A model generated the notes under the pieces. The model did not search any database, was not told the origin of the DNA, and worked only from the letters and a program-made list of their open reading frames with translations. Of a stretch of DNA of 16,966 bases, positions 14,456 through 16,966 are shown piece by piece (the first letter of the stretch is position 1; each line of letters opens with the position of its first letter). The translations under genes were made by a program, and so were the position numbers. Origin of the DNA: a bacterium (GTDB lineage: Bacteria; UBA8248); the NCBI GenBank assembly GCA_027622355.1, contig JAQBZT010000024.1, forward strand, positions 1 to 16,966, read 5' to 3'.

Positions 14456-15454
14456 GTACAGGCGCTCGGTGTTCCCGGAGAGGATCTTTTTCTGAACATC
14501 CGCCGAAAGGCGCGAGAGCCCGGGGATTTTCTCCGCCGGGCCCAGATTTCCCATGTCGAAGGGGTAATCCGTGCCGTAGAGAACGATGTCGGCGCCCAGC
14601 GTCTTCACCCCGAATTCGAGGCCGTCGGGGTTGTGAATGATGGTGTCGTAATAGAACTTCTGGATGTAGTTCTCGGGGGCTTTCGCGCCGTTCACCTTGG
14701 GCTCCTCGCGCTCGCCGTAGCCGTGCTGCCACCTCCCGCGGATCCAGGGGGTGTAGCCGCCCATGTGCGAAAGAAGAATCTTCAGGTCCGGGAAGCGGTC
14801 GAACACCCCGCCGAAGATGATGCAGGCGGCGGCGATGGTCGTGTCGAGCGGGTTTCCGATGAAATTGCGAAGGTAGTAGTCCTTCAGGCGATCGTTCACC
14901 CCCACCACATCGGTCGGATGGATGAAGATGGGAACATCCAGCGAGACCGCCTTGCCCCAGAACACATCGAGGGAGCGATCATCCAGGTTCATCCCGGCCA
15001 CGTTCGAGCCGATCTCCACCCCGATGTGCCCGAGGCCCACGGCGCGCTCGAGCTCGGCGGCCGCCGCGGGCGGGTCCTGCAGCGGCACGGTCGCCATGCA
15101 CGAGAAATGACCGGGGTCGGCCTTCGCGATGCTGATCAGGGCATCGTTGAAGGCCGCCGCGATGTCCTTGTTCAGCCCCGCGTCAAGCGCATAGTAGAAA
15201 CACGGCGGCACGACCGAGAGGATCTGCCGGTCCACGTTCATGTTCTTCATGTGCTCGAGGCGCAGGGCGAGGTCGTAGGTCTCCTTCGGCAGGGGGTTTT
15301 CGTGCACCCGCTCCTGGCCGAGCACCGTCGTCTTGGTGACGAGCAGCTCCCAGCTCTTGCCGGACTTGATGGAAAGGGCGGAGCCGAACTTACCGGCACG
15401 GACTTCTTCGATGAAGCTCTCGGGTGCGATGTGGGCATGGGGATCGATGATCAC
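14447..15454 (-). CDS. Amidohydrolase-2 family metal enzyme (ACMSD-like)
   Basis: A 335-residue TIM-barrel metal hydrolase or decarboxylase of the Amidohydrolase_2 family that includes aminocarboxymuconate-semialdehyde decarboxylase. The metal-binding residues are all visible: H6 and H8 (DPHAHI), H179 (PIFIHP), H230 (LLSHMGG) and D296 (YGTDYPFDMG). Family members decarboxylate or hydrolyse aromatic and related acids; the substrate here is unknown. The start is GTG at 15454, with AAGGAGAG about six bases upstream. It has its own likely promoter (15520-15549) and precedes the nitrile hydratase genes by 111 bp without an obvious terminator, so the three may form one transcript. The C-terminal codons are duplicated just after the stop. 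Confidence 0.92.
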   Translation of the reverse strand: MIIDPHAHIAPESFIEEVRAGKFGSALSIKSGKSWELLVTKTTVLGQERVHENPLPKETYDLALRLEHMKNMNVDRQILSVVPPCFYYALDAGLNKDIAAAFNDALISIAKADPGHFSCMATVPLQDPPAAAAELERAVGLGHIGVEIGSNVAGMNLDDRSLDVFWGKAVSLDVPIFIHPTDVVGVNDRLKDYYLRNFIGNPLDTTIAAACIIFGGVFDRFPDLKILLSHMGGYTPWIRGRWQHGYGEREEPKVNGAKAPENYIQKFYYDTIIHNPDGLEFGVKTLGADIVLYGTDYPFDMGNLGPAEKIPGLSRLSADVQKKILSGNTERLYKL

Positions 15455-15519
15455 GCAGTCTCTCCTTCATCCGGCTTCGCAAGGCGTCCGGCAAAAGAAT
15501 GGAAATATCAGAAGGCGTG

Positions 15520-15549
15520 ATTATCCCCCTTTCCGCCCCTTCCCGCCAA
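15520..15549 (-). promoter_or_regulatory. Sigma70-type promoter for the amidohydrolase/nitrile hydratase unit
   Basis: On the minus strand TTGGCG (15549-15544, four of six) is followed after 18 bp by GATAAT (15525-15520, five of six). Transcription would start near 15512, about 58 bases before the GTG start. It lies just downstream of the terminator at 15562-15593, which fits a new transcription unit. Confidence 0.5.
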
Positions 15550-15561
15550 GCGGCTTCCACG

Positions 15562-15593
15562 AAAAAAGGCGGGCCAAACGGGCCCCGCCTTTT
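15562..15593 (-). terminator. Intrinsic terminator after the MBL-fold gene
   Basis: On the minus strand AAAAGGCGGG pairs with CCCGCCTTTT, with additional GCC/GGC pairing towards the loop, and the stem runs into six T residues (15567-15562). The plus strand also ends in TTTT, so it could work both ways. It lies about 42 bp after the MBL stop. Confidence 0.82.
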
Positions 15594-15635
15594 ACTTCGC
15601 GCGGTTTTCTTGCCTCTCGCGGTTTTCCGGTTCGC

Positions 15636-16586
15636 TCACTTTCCCTGGAGCGTCTGGTAGGTCTTCTGGACGTTGTAGGCGTGAAGGTCCCGGAAAAAGG
15701 CGAGCCGGGGATGGTCCGGCGCCGGGGCGTAGGGCGCGCCCATGTCGAGGGAGATCCGATCCATCGCCTCGGCGAGGGACAGGCCATCGCTCAGCGCATG
15801 GCGCACCGCGTTCACCACCTCGCCCAGGTACTGCATGTAGCCGCCGAGCAGGTTTGGGGAGGAGATCTGGTTGTGCGCCGGGATGAGGTGATCGAGCTCG
15901 AGGGCCTGGGCCATCCGCGAGATGGAATTCAGGTAGGTGGGGGCGTCGCTCTCGAGCGGGATGACCAGATTCCCGCCCGTCATGTTGCCCGTCCAGGCCA
16001 CCCGGGCCTCGGGGACATAGGTGATGGTATCGCCCGGGGTGTTGGCCGGGCCGAAGTGATGCAGCTCGACGATGCGCCCGCCCAGATCGATCCGCATGTA
16101 GTCGTCGAAGACCAGATCGGGAAGGCGCAGCTCCACCCCCTCGAACACCTCGGGCTTCTCGCCCACGCAGGGGAAGAGAAACTTCTTCTCCTCGTCCATG
16201 TAGGGGACAAGTTCGGCCGTTTTGCGATGCTGGATGACGGCGATCTCTTTCGGAAACGCGCAGTTCCCGAAGGTGTGATCGCCGTGGTAGTTCGAGTTCA
16301 CCAGATAGAGCAGGGGCTTGTCGGTCACCTCGCGGATCCGCTTCTGGATGATCTGCGCCATCGCCAGGTTGATGTGCGCGTCCACGACGAGGACGCCCTT
16401 CTCCCCCACGACGAAGCCGGTGTTGTCCACGTTCGGGATGGTGGAGAGCAGCGCATAGACGCCCGGCGACATTTCCTTGACCTGGAGATCCGCCCCCGTC
16501 GGGTCCAGAAAAAAGGGTGTAAACCCCCTGGGGAAATCATCCCACGCCAGCCATTTTCTTTTTGGTTTTCCGTCCGCCGCGCTCAT
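15636..16586 (-). CDS. Metallo-beta-lactamase-fold protein with altered metal site
   Basis: A 316-residue protein with the MBL fold pattern: the VLVVDAHIN strand-turn (65-73), the metal-motif loop N99-Y-H101-G-D103-H104 followed by TFGN, the GPAN182TPGD loop, the VAWTGN201M strand and IPAH238N. In ordinary family members positions 99, 182 and 201 are His, His and Asp; here all three are Asn, while H101, D103, H104 and H238 remain. Codons at each place are unambiguous AAC. It may bind one metal, bind metal differently, or not be a hydrolase. No export signal is seen. The ATG at 16586 has GGGAGG seven bases upstream; a TTG at 16616 is less likely. It lies 26 bp after the CcmI-like gene and is followed by a terminator. 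Confidence 0.88.
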   Translation of the reverse strand: MSAADGKPKRKWLAWDDFPRGFTPFFLDPTGADLQVKEMSPGVYALLSTIPNVDNTGFVVGEKGVLVVDAHINLAMAQIIQKRIREVTDKPLLYLVNSNYHGDHTFGNCAFPKEIAVIQHRKTAELVPYMDEEKKFLFPCVGEKPEVFEGVELRLPDLVFDDYMRIDLGGRIVELHHFGPANTPGDTITYVPEARVAWTGNMTGGNLVIPLESDAPTYLNSISRMAQALELDHLIPAHNQISSPNLLGGYMQYLGEVVNAVRHALSDGLSLAEAMDRISLDMGAPYAPAPDHPRLAFFRDLHAYNVQKTYQTLQGK

Positions 16587-16612
16587 CCCCGATCCTCCCG
16601 ATGCGCCCCTGC

Positions 16613-16966
16613 TCAATACATCTTGTCGATCGTGATCTTCACGTCCTTCTCGCCCACGGCCGCCCCGACCGGCGCGGTGTTCTCCATGTCCCCCGGCTGA
16701 ACCGGCCCCGCGCTGCCGTCGCTGTCGAGGCGGGCGATGAGCCGCATATTCCCGGCAAAGGGCACCCCGGGCATCATGACATTTTCCTGAGAGATGCGGA
16801 ACGAAAGCGGAAACCGGGGGTTCGCGATCCGCACGACCGCCATGGTCCGCCCCGACTGGAAGTCACGGGCGATCAGGTAGAGGACGGGCTTGCCCTTGGC
16901 CTTATCGGCGAGGCCGGGCGCCACAATCACCTGGCCCGTAATGGCCAGCGCACTGCCGGCCAGGGG
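16613..16966 (-). CDS. Exported protein with CcmI/CycH C-terminal-like domain, N-terminus cut by window edge
   Basis: The frame is open to the right edge, so the start is missing. The visible 117 residues begin PLAGSALAITGQVIVAPGLA: AGSALA looks like the end of a signal peptide, with the mature protein starting near ITGQV. The rest matches the C-terminal domain of the cytochrome c maturation protein CcmI/CycH from memory of the family pattern: YLIARDFQSGRTMAVVRI, FPLSFRISQENVMMPG and RLDSDGSAGPVQPGD. In CcmI this periplasmic domain handles apocytochrome c; here it seems to be a small stand-alone protein, as also found outside ccm operons. An internal GTG at 16930 is not needed as a start. It ends 26 bp before the MBL gene and is probably co-transcribed with it. 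Confidence 0.7.
   Translation of the reverse strand, partial: PLAGSALAITGQVIVAPGLADKAKGKPVLYLIARDFQSGRTMAVVRIANPRFPLSFRISQENVMMPGVPFAGNMRLIARLDSDGSAGPVQPGDMENTAPVGAAVGEKDVKITIDKMY

Noticed and set aside
14424..14732. A 102-codon minus-strand frame inside the amidohydrolase gene ending in the duplicated Tyr-Lys-Leu-stop
   Set aside because: It is an out-of-frame, Arg-rich shadow of the amidohydrolase with no start signal. Only the duplicated stop is worth noting.

Overview
The window is GC-rich bacterial DNA with most genes on the minus strand. It looks like a Gram-negative, respiring bacterium: it has a complete-looking NADH-quinone oxidoreductase operon, exported proteins with signal peptides, and a domain of the cytochrome c maturation type at the right edge. 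Start codons are often GTG or TTG. I cannot name the lineage from sequence alone; an uncultivated proteobacteria-like or Tectomicrobia/Rokubacteria-like organism would fit, but this is a guess.

Region 1 (1-9589, minus strand): respiratory complex I genes in the order nuoA-B-C-D-E-F-G-H-I-J-K. They are tightly packed (nuoA/nuoB overlap; the nuoG stop abuts the nuoH start), with nuoK cut by the left edge. A good sigma70-type promoter (TTGACA-N17-TAAGAT, 9561-9589) sits upstream of nuoA, with one dyad overlapping its -35 box and a perfect 18-bp palindrome further upstream. The redox ligands can be followed: FMN/NADH site and N3 (NuoF), 2Fe-2S (NuoE), four clusters in NuoG including the optional N7, two 4Fe-4S in NuoI, and N2 in NuoB.

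Region 2 (9660-12712): an exported HEAT/TPR repeat protein and an EamA/DMT transporter on the minus strand, then a divergent MFS transporter of the monocarboxylate/oxalate-formate type on the plus strand. The 154-bp divergent region holds candidate promoters for both transporters.

Region 3 (12713-13263): 551 bp with no convincing gene. It holds a 25-bp imperfect direct repeat, a nested-palindrome element (12888-13028) flanked by a 9-bp direct repeat, which looks like a MITE with its target duplication, and an intrinsic terminator for the genes to its right.

Region 4 (13264-16966, minus strand): reading in the direction of transcription, a CcmI C-terminal-like exported protein (cut by the right edge), a metallo-beta-lactamase-fold protein with several metal ligands replaced by Asn, a terminator, then a promoter followed by an ACMSD-type amidohydrolase, a stand-alone C-terminal half of a nitrile hydratase beta subunit, and a cobalt-type nitrile hydratase alpha subunit with a His-rich N-terminus. 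This looks like a small catabolic module for a nitrile or related compound. The lack of the beta N-terminal half resembles the split-subunit layout of thiocyanate hydrolase and toyocamycin nitrile hydratase, and is the most interesting biology here.
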